Shown: positions 36,375 to 47,475, numbered from the stretch's first letter. The stretch is 64,000 nucleotides of DNA from Emergomyces orientalis (GCA_002110485.1 MOWL01000069.1:868001-932000), one strand, 5' to 3'. The notes: generated by a model from the sequence alone, not told the origin. Numbers and translations are program-made.

Positions 36375-36633
36375 AAATCACGTGACAGAAAACATGATTA
36401 AGTAATATCCTTTGCATCAAAAGAGCCCCTGAACCTGAACCACATGGGAAATCGACAACTCAATTCCAACCTCGTTCACTTTTGACGCCGATAAGCCGCC
36501 GACTGGGATATACTCATGCAACCTAGAGGTGTTTATATTATTTATGGTGATTTGTTCTCTACGATTAATATATGGTAGTCGCTGTTCTGTATGAGCACCA
36601 AACATTGTCATGAGCCAGTGGTGAGCAACGGTA
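36375..36633. promoter_or_regulatory. 259-bp bidirectional promoter, pfa4 and mlh2
   Basis: Only 259 bp lie between the divergent start codons at 36374 (-) and 36634 (+). Both transcripts must initiate within or very near this interval. No TATA box was assigned. Confidence 0.6.
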
Positions 36634-39518
36634 ATGTCGATTGCACATCTGCCTCCAGATACTGCTAGGGCAGTTAGCTCAGCCTCCGTGCTCTCTGGCT
36701 CATGCTCTGTTGTTAAAGAGCTTATTGATAATAGCCTTGACGCTGGAGCCACCTGTATCTCAGTTGAGGTGTCAGCTAATACCCTTGATATCATCCAAGT
36801 CAAGGATAATGGGGCTGGCATCCATCCAAATGATCGTCACTTGGTCTGCAAACGCAGCTATACCAGCAAACTTCAAAGTATTGATGATTTGAAAAATGTC
36901 GGTGGAAGCACTCTAGGTTTCCGAGGAGAGGCGCTTGCGAGTGCTGCTGAGGTGTGCGGTAGCCTTCTTATAACAACAAGAACAGGTGGGGAATTAGTTG
37001 GGGCGAGCTTGAAGTATGATTGTGCCGGACTGCTTGTCAGGTATGCTCGACTCCAAACACAAAGATATTTCAGGTATTCTAGTAAGCAGCCCTGACTTTA
37101 TCTTAAGTTGTACCAAAGCCTCCCATCCGACAGGGACAACTGTTCGCGTATCTGAGTTCTTGAGATATGTCCCTGTTCGGAAACAGACAGCCCTTAAGAG
37201 TACTTCGAAAACAATTAGCCGAATGAAGAAATTTTTGAATGCATACGTGCTTTCCCGACCCGACATTCGACTTTCATTCAAAATCTTAAAGAGCAAAGCT
37301 GACCATAGCTGGACCTATGTGCCGAAGAAAAATGCAACAGTTTACGATGCACTGTTGAAAGTCGTTGGTGCTGATGTCACGTCTCAATGCACCACATTAG
37401 CATGGCCGCAAGTTCAGGATGATGAAAATGGTTCCTTGTCGGGATCTGTAGACAGTAATGAAAGTAACTGTCCAGTGATCCAGCTTGTTGCTACAATCCC
37501 AAAGCCTGGTTTTGGTGAGTGGGTGATATCTCGTCTTATTGCCAATGATGAAGGTGACTAATTCACCAGACTGTAAAAAAATTAATAATACCGGTCAGTA
37601 CGTTTCTATTGACAGACGGCCTATGTCAACTTCCCATGGTTTTGCGAATGAGCTCGTCAGACTTTTCAAATCCTATCTTCGTTCTGCATCATTTTGTGAT
37701 GAAAACCAAAAATCGCCAGTGGATCCATTCTTTTTTATGCACCTGCATTGCCGTCCTGGTAGCTATGACACCAATGTGGAGCCATCCAAGGATGATGTGC
37801 TTTTCGAAGATTCGAAACTGGTTATATCCATGGCGGAGAATTTGTTCAAAAACATATATAGCGAAATCAAAACGAAGGATACACCTCGGAGCAATTGTCA
37901 GATCGAAGGTAAAATCTCATCCACCCAGGCGATACAACCTCACAGTTTACCAGCCAGCAGGCACCGCACCTCCGAAGCCGAGGGCCCGGCATTGTTTCGC
38001 CATATCCCAAGCCATGCAGTAAAAGATTGCTACTCTACGGATCGTACTTTTGCTAGCTCATCGCAAGGAAAGACGAGCAATGTATCAATGAGAAATTCGG
38101 CTGACACAGCCACCTGCCCGCGACCGACCGGAAATAATCACTGTCTTTCAAAGGATTCTCGTCTGACAAACCCGTGGGTGCTTGCTGAAAAGCAATATAG
38201 AACACCACGGAAGGAAAAGACGCAAGACTGCAACATAAACCCTCATCTCCTCCCCCCGGTGTACGAGGATGAGCTATTTCGGTTTGAAAACACAATGGTG
38301 GAGAATTGTAGGGCGAAGTCCATGCTCTCTAGCCCACCATCCCCGAGCGCTCTTTTTATGCGACCACCTGAGACTTGGCTGGCCAATGCCAAATACGATA
38401 AATCTCCAGTAGATGTTAGGAAGCCGCGGATGAGCGGATTGAGCAGTCTACCCCAAGATACAGCTAGCCATGGAGCAACACAGAGGGAATTGGAAGGGGC
38501 AAGCAGCCTCGACGCGTGGATAAGAAATTGCCAAGATTCTTCCAATCAGTCCATGGAGGAAGGCCAAGATGTTGGGGTATCACGAGTCAGCGAAGATGAT
38601 GGAAATGATCGTACAGAGACTGCCATTGCGGGACGCTTTGGTAAAGAGAGCCATGGTGTTGTCACAGGCCATAACCAAGGAGATTCTTCGGTAGGGCTAT
38701 CGTCAAGTGCATTGCTAAATGCCCCAGATATCCGCCGGAACCCTGCTCACATCAATTTGGAAGATGACGGTCTACCGCTGGCGATTTCATCCGAAGCTGA
38801 TGATGATCAGATCTCCCGAATTCGCGAGCCAACCGACAATCACCCAAATTCTACATCACAGGAAATGGTAGCTGAGGCACTGGACTTTGAATACCGGAAG
38901 AAAGCTGCCATGCAGCTCCATAGACAAAAACAACAGCAGCAAGTTTTTGCTCAGGCGACTTTGCTCTCATGGACGGGGGCCAATAGTGCTAGGACATCAC
39001 AGAGCTCCCCGTATCAAAATCGATACATTAGAGCAAAAGCTAACCTAGTCACTCAATTTCCGGAGCTCAAATTTCCTAGGTATGACGCAACCTTTTCGCT
39101 GTCCAAGATGGAACCGGAAGATCCAAGGACATATTTTATGCGCCATAAAAATGCCTTTTCACAAAACGGGTTAACACAAGCAGGCCTTAAGAGTAAACGT
39201 GTAGTGAGAAATCAGCTACCATTGGAAGTGATACCTAATGAATCTGCACTCCATCGCCTCACTGTAAACTGGACGAATCAAGACGACGAAGCGTTGACAC
39301 TGGGTAATCAATTGTCAAAAACAGATGAATACGTCCGAACAGCCAGGGTGCCTCCGCCATCTGCATTTTTCGAAGTGCAGCTGACGGATATCAGCCTCTG
39401 GACCACCCGATTGTTAACCCTAATTCAAGAACAATATCGATCCGAAAATGTAGACAGAGAGGGAGTAACCCAACTCGACTTCGATGCTATTCAAACATCA
39501 CATGCACCAACGCCATAA
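36634..39518 (+). CDS. mlh2: MutL-homologue mismatch repair protein, Mlh2/PMS1 type
   Basis: A GHKL-ATPase MutL protein. The Mlh2 subgroup pairs with Mlh1 and acts in frameshift correction and recombination tract control. Three exons: 36634-37040, 37087-37514 and 37570-39518, giving 927 residues. The N-terminal ATPase motifs are complete: VVKELIDNSLDAGA, VKDNGAGI, LGFRGEALAS and GTTVRVSEF. The transducer domain contains VSIDRRPMSTS. The first intron is short (46 nt) and its acceptor is AGTAAG at 37081-37086, chosen because it alone keeps the frame. Beyond residue 400 or so the protein is Ser/Asn/Asp-rich and apparently disordered. The DQHA-type endonuclease motif of Pms1 and Mlh3 is absent, which supports the Mlh2 call. 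Confidence 0.85.
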
Positions 39519-40718
39519 CATAAAACGCTTCGATTTCCAACCTGTAAGCTTCCGAACTGTTGTCTCACAACGATGTTTCATGTGCTTCCGCTCTAACCCT
39601 CATGTTCACCGCAATTTCTCGATTATTTCATTGCCCATTCTAGCTATGTTATTTACATTGTGATATCTTAGTATAGATTATAGCCTCCATGCATATCACT
39701 GTGTTTTTATAGATGACTAGATGATTATGTGATTCATGCCTCTAATCTGTCGGCTCCTAGTGTGAAATTTTCTTTTTTATAACCCTATTCACTTATGTTA
39801 AAAAATCGTTAATTTCCTCTCATGTTCCCAGATACATCAGACACAACTCTGCCAACTTAGTAGTCGATGGCTGTTAAATCCTCCCTACATCTCGATTGTG
39901 CAGAGAAGCCCAAGACCATGCATGACTATGATCAACAGGAGAACATGAGTAGTTCAACGTTAGTCGAGGTGCCAAGGAGCTGGTGGGCTAGCTTTTCAAG
40001 CCAATTAAATGAGCTCGAAAAAAATCGGTCGCCCACCCTAGAATTTTCTTTTGACATTGATTTTTAGTTGAGGGTTATCCAGTTGTATCAATTTTACCCC
40101 TCCTAGGAAAATTCGACCCCACCGTGAGCGAACTGGTAACAGCTGGGGACAGACACACCCGTGCTGCGCTCAGTTATCATTTTATCAAACACGGCATAAA
40201 TCCGAGTACAGCTAGACAAGTGGAGGAATGAAAATTCATAACTCCTGAATTATTATCTGTTCTTTTTATATTCTTATGAAAATGAGGTAGGTATACCTTC
40301 ATTTTGTTCCCTACGTCCGGGTTTACCCTGAACAAATTACCACCAGCACCAGCACCAAACCAGGCTTGATATCCATACATGGAAAAAATATGAAACTTAA
40401 ATTCCTTTGCTCCGACCTCGGGTCGGATCGAAATCACCCCGTACCGGGTCTTGGTTTGACCAAGGAAACCGACCATCAGCTTCTGATGAAATGAATTGTA
40501 AACTGGGTAATGCAAACATAAATAAAAAGTAAATTAATAAATATTGCTAAAACAATTTACGAAAGGGCAGAAAGGCTTGTGATAACCCGAAGCATCTCAT
40601 CCCTACTTTTCGAACAGAAAACAGAGCCTCACATAAAGCAATTCCTATAAATCTCGGTGCCGGCCATCGTTTGTTTTCTTCTCACCAATTTCCGGTTGAA
40701 AGCCCTCGTCTTGAGACC
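39519..40718. other. 1.2-kb intergenic region with a short ORF
   Basis: It holds the mlh2 3' flank and the SET-gene promoter. A 66-codon ATG frame at 39867-40067 (ending FEFSFDIDF-like residues, with VEVPRSWWASF) is modestly protein-like but has no partner exon or known family. No other feature is seen. Confidence 0.45.
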
Positions 40719-41333
40719 ATGACGGTTGCAAAAGCACACCACACCCAGGTAACCCCTGGGGCCCAACCCATACAGCAGACGTGGAAGCAACCATCGCATC
40801 CAGATACCATCGCAATCAGGTCTTCACCTGCTCTCGCGTCGAACTCAGATTCTTCCCCCGGGCCCTCTTTCAATCTCACCGCCGTCGCTAGCAAGGACAT
40901 ACCAGCCAATTCTCTCCTCGCGAAGAACACGTCTACCACTCTCGCCTCAGAAAAGGATTACTCCACGGTTCAAATCTCGCGAACGGAACATATCAGACTG
41001 AACTCGGATTTGCTATACTGCAACCACTCGTGTGACCCCAATGTCCGTTTCGTAACATCAACGCTCGCTTCACCCAAGGTTGAATTAGAAAAACAAGTTT
41101 CCGGTGCAATTGAAGTTTGGAGCACTAGAGATATTCCGGCCGGAGAAGAACTGCGATTCTTCTACCCGAGCACGGAGTGGGAAATGGCGCAGCCATTCGA
41201 GTGTTCGTGTGGAGCAGAAAAGTGTCTCGGTTTGGTTGACGGGGCGAAAAATGTTACCACGGATGTGCTGAGGAGATACTGGCTCAGTGGACACATCGAG
41301 TCCCTGTTGAATGAAAGGGATCTGCTGAACTGA
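40719..41333 (+). CDS. short SET-domain protein with post-SET cysteines
   Basis: A single-exon protein of 204 residues carrying the catalytic half of a SET lysine methyltransferase domain: LNSDLLYCNHSCDPNV (the NHSCxPN AdoMet pseudoknot motif), IPAGEELRFFYPSTEW (in place of the usual ELTxDY) and a post-SET CSCGAEKCLG. The N-terminal SET strands are represented only by FNLTAVASKDIPANSLLAKN. The post-SET set has three visible Cys in CxCxxxxC plus YCNHSC, enough for one zinc site. The normally invariant Tyr of the ELTxDY motif is replaced by a Phe-Phe-Tyr arrangement, so activity is uncertain. The frame is open upstream to 40671 but the first ATG is 40719 (MTVAKAHH). Confidence 0.8.
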   Translation: MTVAKAHHTQVTPGAQPIQQTWKQPSHPDTIAIRSSPALASNSDSSPGPSFNLTAVASKDIPANSLLAKNTSTTLASEKDYSTVQISRTEHIRLNSDLLYCNHSCDPNVRFVTSTLASPKVELEKQVSGAIEVWSTRDIPAGEELRFFYPSTEWEMAQPFECSCGAEKCLGLVDGAKNVTTDVLRRYWLSGHIESLLNERDLLN

Positions 41334-42406
41334 TTTTTGAAACAGTCAACTTCCGCCCCCCTCTTTTCTTTGGCAAGGAGAGAAAAGAAGAATAAATGCT
41401 GTGAATGAGACAGAGGATGATTTCGTTTGGTTCTGCTTTCTGAGAGTACATAAAGGGGAAGCGAACAAGGCGGAACGACAAAGAAAATAAAAATTTACAA
41501 CCAAGGCTGAATTTGCATTGCATTAGGGGAGTCTGTTTCTTGAGGACTGCGATATAGAAACCTCTAGCATAGACGAGATACACAGGCGTGGACATGGCTA
41601 TAGGCCTTCATATTTCTTCGGTATTCTACCAAGGTAGCTTTCTCAAATTTACTACTTCAAATTCCGAAGGTTCTCACACCATCATATACAGCTCTTCATA
41701 ATGGACGCGAGGCCTCCCTACCAACAGGAACTTGTGTTCTACTTCTAATACAAAGATAGCTCCAAATTGAGCATAAGGGCTGAAAAGTTATATCCATTGA
41801 AAGAACAAGTCAAAGCGATGAAAATTCCATTGAAAGTGTAATTTCGGGTGAATGGCTGAGAGGGGTAATTCAAATAAATATAGCTAATGAAAGGGGAAAA
41901 GGTCCGGCGTTGATGTTGCCATGGCATGATTCTATGTAAAGCTTCCGGCTGACTCCGGAGCCCATCGCCTGGTAAACACAGCTTGACGAGCGCGACAATG
42001 CAACTAGATAATAATACCTGGTCAGAATGAAGAGGCATACGTGAGCCAAAGTCGAGAGGAAAGATGGACGCAGCAGACTCTCATATAATTCCTTAATCGA
42101 TTTCTGTTTTGGCATCACATGAGGGACAAAATGGGAGGGAGGGCACTCGTTCGTGTCTTAGGAAACCTTTAACAGGGCCTTCACACGATCGTCATCGGTT
42201 CCATAATAAATAAAAAAGTAGCTTTCTTGTTACGAAACATGTACCGAGTGCATTACGGTGAAATCAAAAATATTGAGAAGTTCATAGTTTGAATTAGGGT
42301 TGCTGACTCAGCTGCAAAAAGCGGCAAAGAGAATCCATGACATCACCAGCAACATCATCATTATTTACTAGTATTTACTGCCAACATTTGTTGTGAATGA
42401 ACTGAT
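41334..42406. other. intergenic, promoter side of the CobW-type gene
   Basis: About 1.1 kb separates two same-strand genes. No credible gene is seen. Several frames on the minus strand are short and hydrophobic and look like chance. Confidence 0.5.
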
Positions 42407-42496
42407 ATGACGAGCAATTCGAGTGCGAAGTATGAAAAGTATCTCATCAACACCTACAAACAGATCCTCTTCCCATCTCAAATCCGAACAACCATC

Positions 42497-43807
42497 ATGC
42501 CACCTTCCATTCCCGTCACTATAATAACTGGCTTTCTCGGCGCGGGCAAAACAACAATCCTCCTCAATTTAATCCCCCAATTACCCCCAGACTACCGGTT
42601 AGCTCTTCTGAAAAATGAATTTGGCGACCTAGCCGTCGACTCAGAATTGGCCTCCGCAAACTCCATCTCCGGTGTTCGCGAGCTGCTCAACGGATGCATT
42701 TGCTGCAACTTGGTGGGGCAGCTCGGCGATGCCCTCCTCCAACTCCGCGATGAAGTAAAACCAGACCGCATCGTCATCGAGACCAGCGGCAGCGCATTCC
42801 CGGCCACTTTAGCGATGGAAGTGAACCGGATCTCACGCGAGAACAAAGGCCAATTCGTCTTAGATGGAGTCATCAGCGTGATAGACGTAGAGAACTGGGA
42901 AGGCTATGATGACACATCGTACACGGCAAAGTTACAGGCGAAATACACGGATCTAATTATTTTCAATAAATGGGAGGGGGTGCCGGAGGACCGCTTTGAT
43001 GCGTGTTTGGACCGCGTGGCGGACTTGGAACTTGATACGGCATGGGTGAAGTCTACGAAGGGTTTCGTGGATAAAGATGTCTTGTTGGGAATTGATGGAG
43101 CGTTGCTGGCCAAGGAGATATCTGACCGCGGACATGCGTCGTTGGATCTGGTGTTGTTGAATGGGACTGATGATACAGCGGCTAAGGAGGCTTATGTCCA
43201 AGAGCATAGTCATGGGCTTGGGGAGCCTCGGGAGGATGAACACCAGTCCGAGGTTGACGTGCTCTCCGTTTCGCTTACTGGTTCTCGACCGTCAGATACA
43301 GTGAATACGGAGGCATTGACTACCCTCCTCCTATCTGCGCCCAAGGACGAGGTTTACAGGATAAAAGGCATAATCCAATTCCCGGCTGATTCCCCTCCGG
43401 AAGACTCATCAGGGGAGAAGGCTCAGGCGCCTTCACCAGGTCTAACACCCAGGCCAACACCGGCACCCACAAGAGAGCCGGAAGGAAGCGAGAACGTCAA
43501 TGGTACTGCGACTCCTGAAAATGGAGCAAATGTCACCATGACACAAAATTACATTCTTAACTGGGCCTTTGGCCGATGGACGTACACTCACTCCCCAGCT
43601 TCGATAGATAGGGCTGGAAAAAGTAGTGGAGAAGGTGACGTATCAGCAGCTTCCGAAAGCACCATAATTGCGCGCATGACCCTTATTCTTGCCAGAGGCG
43701 AATCTCACAAATGGACGCGGAAGCTGGAAAGTGGTGGGCTATTGGGGGTCGCAGGTGACTCTGAAGAGGATACGAGAGGGGTGGTGAAGGTAGAGCGCCT
43801 TGGTTGA
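42497..43807 (+). CDS. CobW/COG0523 GTPase, ZNG1-type metal chaperone
   Basis: G3E-family GTPases of this group deliver metal, in eukaryotes zinc to methionine aminopeptidase. Seen: P-loop GFLGAGKTT, LLKNEFGDLAVDSEL, the metal-binding GCICC, ETSGSAFPATLA, VISVIDVENWEG and the guanine-recognition position IIFNKWEGVPEDR, where the family NKxD reads NKWE. The C-terminal CobW domain begins VYRIKGIIQFP and ends in TLILARGESHKW. A Pro/Thr-rich insert of about 40 residues (SPGLTPRPTPAPTREPEG) splits that domain. The start at 42497 (MPPSIPVTIITG) matches the family. An in-frame ATG at 42407 would add 30 residues and cannot be excluded. It converges with ornithine decarboxylase. Confidence 0.88.
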   Translation: MPPSIPVTIITGFLGAGKTTILLNLIPQLPPDYRLALLKNEFGDLAVDSELASANSISGVRELLNGCICCNLVGQLGDALLQLRDEVKPDRIVIETSGSAFPATLAMEVNRISRENKGQFVLDGVISVIDVENWEGYDDTSYTAKLQAKYTDLIIFNKWEGVPEDRFDACLDRVADLELDTAWVKSTKGFVDKDVLLGIDGALLAKEISDRGHASLDLVLLNGTDDTAAKEAYVQEHSHGLGEPREDEHQSEVDVLSVSLTGSRPSDTVNTEALTTLLLSAPKDEVYRIKGIIQFPADSPPEDSSGEKAQAPSPGLTPRPTPAPTREPEGSENVNGTATPENGANVTMTQNYILNWAFGRWTYTHSPASIDRAGKSSGEGDVSAASESTIIARMTLILARGESHKWTRKLESGGLLGVAGDSEEDTRGVVKVERLG

Positions 43808-44988
43808 TGTTGTGTTGTAGGTATGCGCCGGGAGGGAAGATGAAGAAGAGAAGGGCTTTTTTGGTGTATATGCTAAGTCATGTCATGCCATGCCATGCCA
43901 TGCTATGCTACGTCGATGTATATACTTTTCTATATTTTTGTATTTAGTGAGGCATAGGAGCTGGACTTCATGAAATTTGGATAGGTAAAAAGAGGGGAAG
44001 GAAAGGGAGAGATTGAATTTGACATACTAACTAATACGCCGATTTGCAAGCGACAAAGAAAGGGTTTGCTCTTTAGTAATCATCCGTCTGTATTATATTT
44101 CAAGCATCCATGCCTGCCTCTTTAAGAAGTTGATTTGTATGCGTTTAATTAATCTCTGGGTCGGGTCTCCTTCGCTCGTATTCGCTCGTATTCGCTATTT
44201 CACCATCCATACCCCTTTCCCTCCCTGCCTTCTGGCATATATGGCCTACATGAAAGTTCTTGCGTGTCATCCATTCCATCCACAAACAAATGGTTATTAT
44301 AATAGTTCATGAGTAGGAATAACATAGGTTACGCGTACAAATCATACCTATGTTTCACCCAACGGCCATAAATTGGAGAATAATCAATTAACTGCAAGTT
44401 GCTTTTCACCTACCCTTGATCCGAAATCATGATAACAATTAAATCTTTGACCGGAACAGATTTGAAAGAATTATGGCGTCGACTTCACCTTGATGTCAAT
44501 TACCTGGCGTTCCCCCTTCGTATTTTCTTGTCCCCTGAACAATAAAGTTATCTGCATGCTGTACGCTTGTGCCGTGAAAGGAAGTGGTTAGAGAAAATGG
44601 AAAACTGGGAGATCAGATGGTTATAGGCGAAACAAATTGATTTTTTTTCTTTCTCTCTACACGTGAAGCAAACTCTGATAAAAATAACTGTCAAAAACGC
44701 AACAGAATAAATCGTCCAGAGATCTGAGAAAAGTCATTAAGCTATATAGATAAGAAGCATCTTGCAGAAAATTAAACATATTGTGATCGGAAAGTGTGTT
44801 CTTTTAGAATAGGAAAATATGTAAAGAATTAATTCCCGAGAATACTTCCAAGAATTTTTTTATTTAGAGGAAAAAGAACACCCAAATCCTCATGGCTAAT
44901 ATAAGAAAACCAAAGTAGCCATTTCCTTTCCGCATCGTTTCTTCCTCCAGCTTCTTTTCGCTGATTCAACCTGACTGATAAACTCTTC
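43808..44988. other. intergenic between convergent CobW-type and ODC genes
   Basis: Two 3' flanks meet here. Simple repeats occur at 43877-43912 (CATGC units) and near 44165-44195 (TCGCTCGTAT twice). No gene is supported; a 60-codon frame at 44130-44312 looks like chance. Confidence 0.55.
43877..43912. repeat. degenerate CATGC pentanucleotide repeat
   Basis: Several tandem CATGC/CATGT units lie 70 bp after the CobW-type stop codon. Confidence 0.75.
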
Positions 44989-46409
44989 TCAAAGTTCGCT
45001 CGAGTATTCTAGTAAAGCTGTAGCACTCGGTTCAGTAGAGATGTAAATAACTTCATGTTTATCGGTGAATCCATTGAAACGCGTCGCGCTGCACTTGGTG
45101 TATGCACCCATGTTCTCGAAATAGAGCCAGTTGCCAACGTCGAGGGCTCCAGGGAGGGTAGTGCGCTCAGTGATCAGGTCGATACCATCACATGTCGGAC
45201 CCCAGATTGAATACTCGATTGGTGTGCAGACTTGGCTTTCCATTGTCAGAATCTGTGGCACGGGGTGCTGGTGATCGAAGATGATGTTGGAGAAGTTGCC
45301 GTATACACCGTCATTCAGATAAATCATGTAGGCCTCGGTGGCACTGTCCGTGGAATCTGAGTCAGACATTTCCAGGCTGACATCACGGCGTGCAATTACG
45401 TTGGCAGCCAACGTGAATGCTGATGCAACATAATAGCGTCCAGGCTCAGCGATGATGCGAATATGGGGAGGGAAGTGCTCATCGAGAGCGTCACTGAGGG
45501 TAGCCGCAAAGCGTTCAAAGGTATCCTCAGAGAATCCCCCGCCGACATCGAGGACTTTGAGATCGAAGCCAACTTCAGCGGCCTGGTCGAATACGAAGCG
45601 GGAGTCCTCCACCGCCTTGACAAATGACTTCGGGTCCTCAGCACCCGACCCCACGTGAAAACTAACGCCAACAATATTGAGCTTGAGTTCCTTGGCCAAC
45701 TCAAGTAAGGAGCGTGCAATGGAGAGGGAAGCTCCGAATTTCATGCTCAAGCGGCACAGACTGGCTGAATCATCCGTCAAAATGCGGAGGTACAGCTCTG
45801 CATCGGGACACATTTCCTTGATCTTGTACAATTCATCAGAGTTGTCAAAGGTCATCTGCTTGACACCCACCTGGGAGGCATAGCGGAGATAGGACTTTGT
45901 CTTGCACGGCTGTGCATAGATGATGCGGTTAGGGTCGACGCCAACATCAAGGGCGTAGTCGATCTCTGCTTTCGACGCACAGTCGAAGCCGTTTCCCAGT
46001 TGCGCCATAAGACGCAGGACTTGAGGGTCAGGGTTGCATTTGACAGCTGAAAAGAGTTCGTCAGGATTCAGGGGTTTTCGAAAATGGAGCAAAGTGGGAC
46101 GGGTTAAGACATACCGTAAAACGGCTTCACACGTCCTAGATTCTTTTTCCAGCGGATATGTTGGCGGTAAACCTGGCCTAAATCCGCGACATAAAAGGGG
46201 TCCTCTTCGCCAGGGTGGCAGTTCTGGATATCGATCTCTGCAACTTTCTTCTTCAAAATATCGAAGATCAGGTCCTTGGAGGCCTCTCTAGCCTGGAACA
46301 AATCGAACCCGCCATGATTGTTGGAGAACTTGTAATTATTGCTATCGTCAGGATAATTTCGGCTCACATATATGTCATGAGGTACGAAGGCAAAAGGTGC
46401 CATAACCAT
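44989..46409 (-). CDS. ornithine decarboxylase
   Basis: The first enzyme of polyamine synthesis, a PLP enzyme converting ornithine to putrescine. Two exons, 46115-46409 and 44989-46046, give 450 residues, and the intron splits the Ala codon of FYAVKCNPDP, which carries the PLP Lys. Also seen: GNGFDCASKAEID, IIYAQPCKTKSYLRYA, SFHVGSGAEDP, VLDVGGGFSED, AEPGRYYVASAFT and WGPTCDGIDLI with the active-site Cys, ending EYSSEL. The ATG at 46407-46409 (MVMAPFAF) is the first in the frame and gives the usual family length; a second ATG lies two codons further. The leader upstream contains no ATG for 1,066 bp and includes a methionine-free open frame, suggesting translational control by polyamines. Confidence 0.95.
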
Positions 46410-47475
46410 CCAAACGGATATGTCGAGTTTGGTTTCGTGGGTTTTTCGGGGGGGTATCTATTGATATATGTGTATATATAGGTATATACGTTTTCTTTCC
46501 CTTAGGATAGACGGATGCGTGTTTGAACAGTGGCAGATAGATTCGTGTTAGGGCGGTCGAAATGTCTCAACACAACCGAAATTGACTGGACCTAGCCTCC
46601 TCGACTCTTCCTCCTGAAGAGGAAGAACCTGTAGAGAAGTCCTATGCGGCAGCTTAATGTTTTGGGGAACAAGGGGGTTGTGCGCTGAGAGACCAACGAG
46701 CACAAACGACGGATTCCGGAGAGCTGCCTGAAGCAGAGCCAAGTGTGTCAAGAGGATCGAGACAGAGGTAAAAGGTGGAGGGCCGGAGAGAGGACGTAAA
46801 GAGGGCTCAGTGGCTTCTGAAGCCGTTGTGGGCAAAGTGCCTTTGGGGGTGTTCGTCCCAAAGGCGTGGGTTCTATTGTGGGAAAAGTTGGAGAGGCGAG
46901 GGCTAGATAGGGCTATGCACAAATCCTGTTAGAATGACAGATTCTTCAGAAGGAGAGCGGGAGCAGAACGCGGGCAACGGGAAGATATCAGAGATATCTA
47001 GGACAGTATGCAGTCGCACAGATTTGCTTTGCGAGTGATACAGGATGGCTGATGTAAAAGATCTGATTGAGGGAAACTCACAGCTAGAGCGGACACTGTT
47101 TTTGAAGATGTCCAGACGAGTGGACGATGGAATAGACCAGTATATTAATATATATGCGGTCGACAACCGCCGAAAGAATAGAGGCACAAGGTTTTAGGAC
47201 CAACAGCTGTGCAGTGTTGTGCTGATGCTGTTGAGTGGGTGGTGGTGGTGGTTTTGGAAAGACAAGAAGGCGGGGAGTGGGACAAAATGTCCAATTTTTG
47301 TGGTGACGAGTTTTTGTGGTTTTGTGCGGGAGCGAAGAGCGCCGAGAGGGTTGCAGCCACCGCGGGCGAAGCTAAAATCCCCCCCCCAAAAAAAATAAAA
47401 AAATAAAAACAATCAGAATAACCCGTAATTTGGCCAGAACAAGCGCCCAGCCAGCCAACCAACCAACACTCCTAT
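46410..47475 (-). promoter_or_regulatory. ATG-free 5' leader/promoter of ornithine decarboxylase
   Basis: I read every base of the minus strand from 47475 down to 46410 and found no ATG. The nearest upstream ATG is at 47476-47478. About 16 would be expected at equal base frequencies. A donor-like GTGAGT at 47076-47081 and an acceptor at 46926-46928 (TAACAG on the minus strand) could bound a 156-nt leader intron. The region contains the open frame described separately. How much of it is transcribed is not known from the sequence. Confidence 0.6.
46548..46928 (-). promoter_or_regulatory. methionine-free upstream open frame, putative AUU-initiated uORF of ODC
   Basis: Following an in-frame TAA at 46929-46931, the minus strand is open for 126 codons to the TAA at 46548-46550, with no Met in the translation. 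The composition is protein-like, with segments such as GPPPFTSVSILLTHLALL and, at the end, RRLGPVNFGCVETFRPP. An in-frame ATT at 46656-46658 has A at -3 and A at +4 and would give a 37-residue peptide. ODC-family leaders from fungi to mammals are known to carry AUG-less upstream frames, mostly AUU-initiated, that mediate polyamine repression (Ivanov and colleagues, recalled from memory). The assignment of this frame to that class is inference. Confidence 0.6.

Noticed and set aside
40177..40515. 112-codon minus-strand frame
   Set aside because: It opens at TTG, with no ATG in a suitable place, and lies in the SET-gene promoter. No motif is recognised.
46903..47187. 94-codon minus-strand frame in the ODC leader
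   Set aside because: It starts at GTG, overlaps the ATG-free leader and its proposed intron, and lacks protein-like composition.
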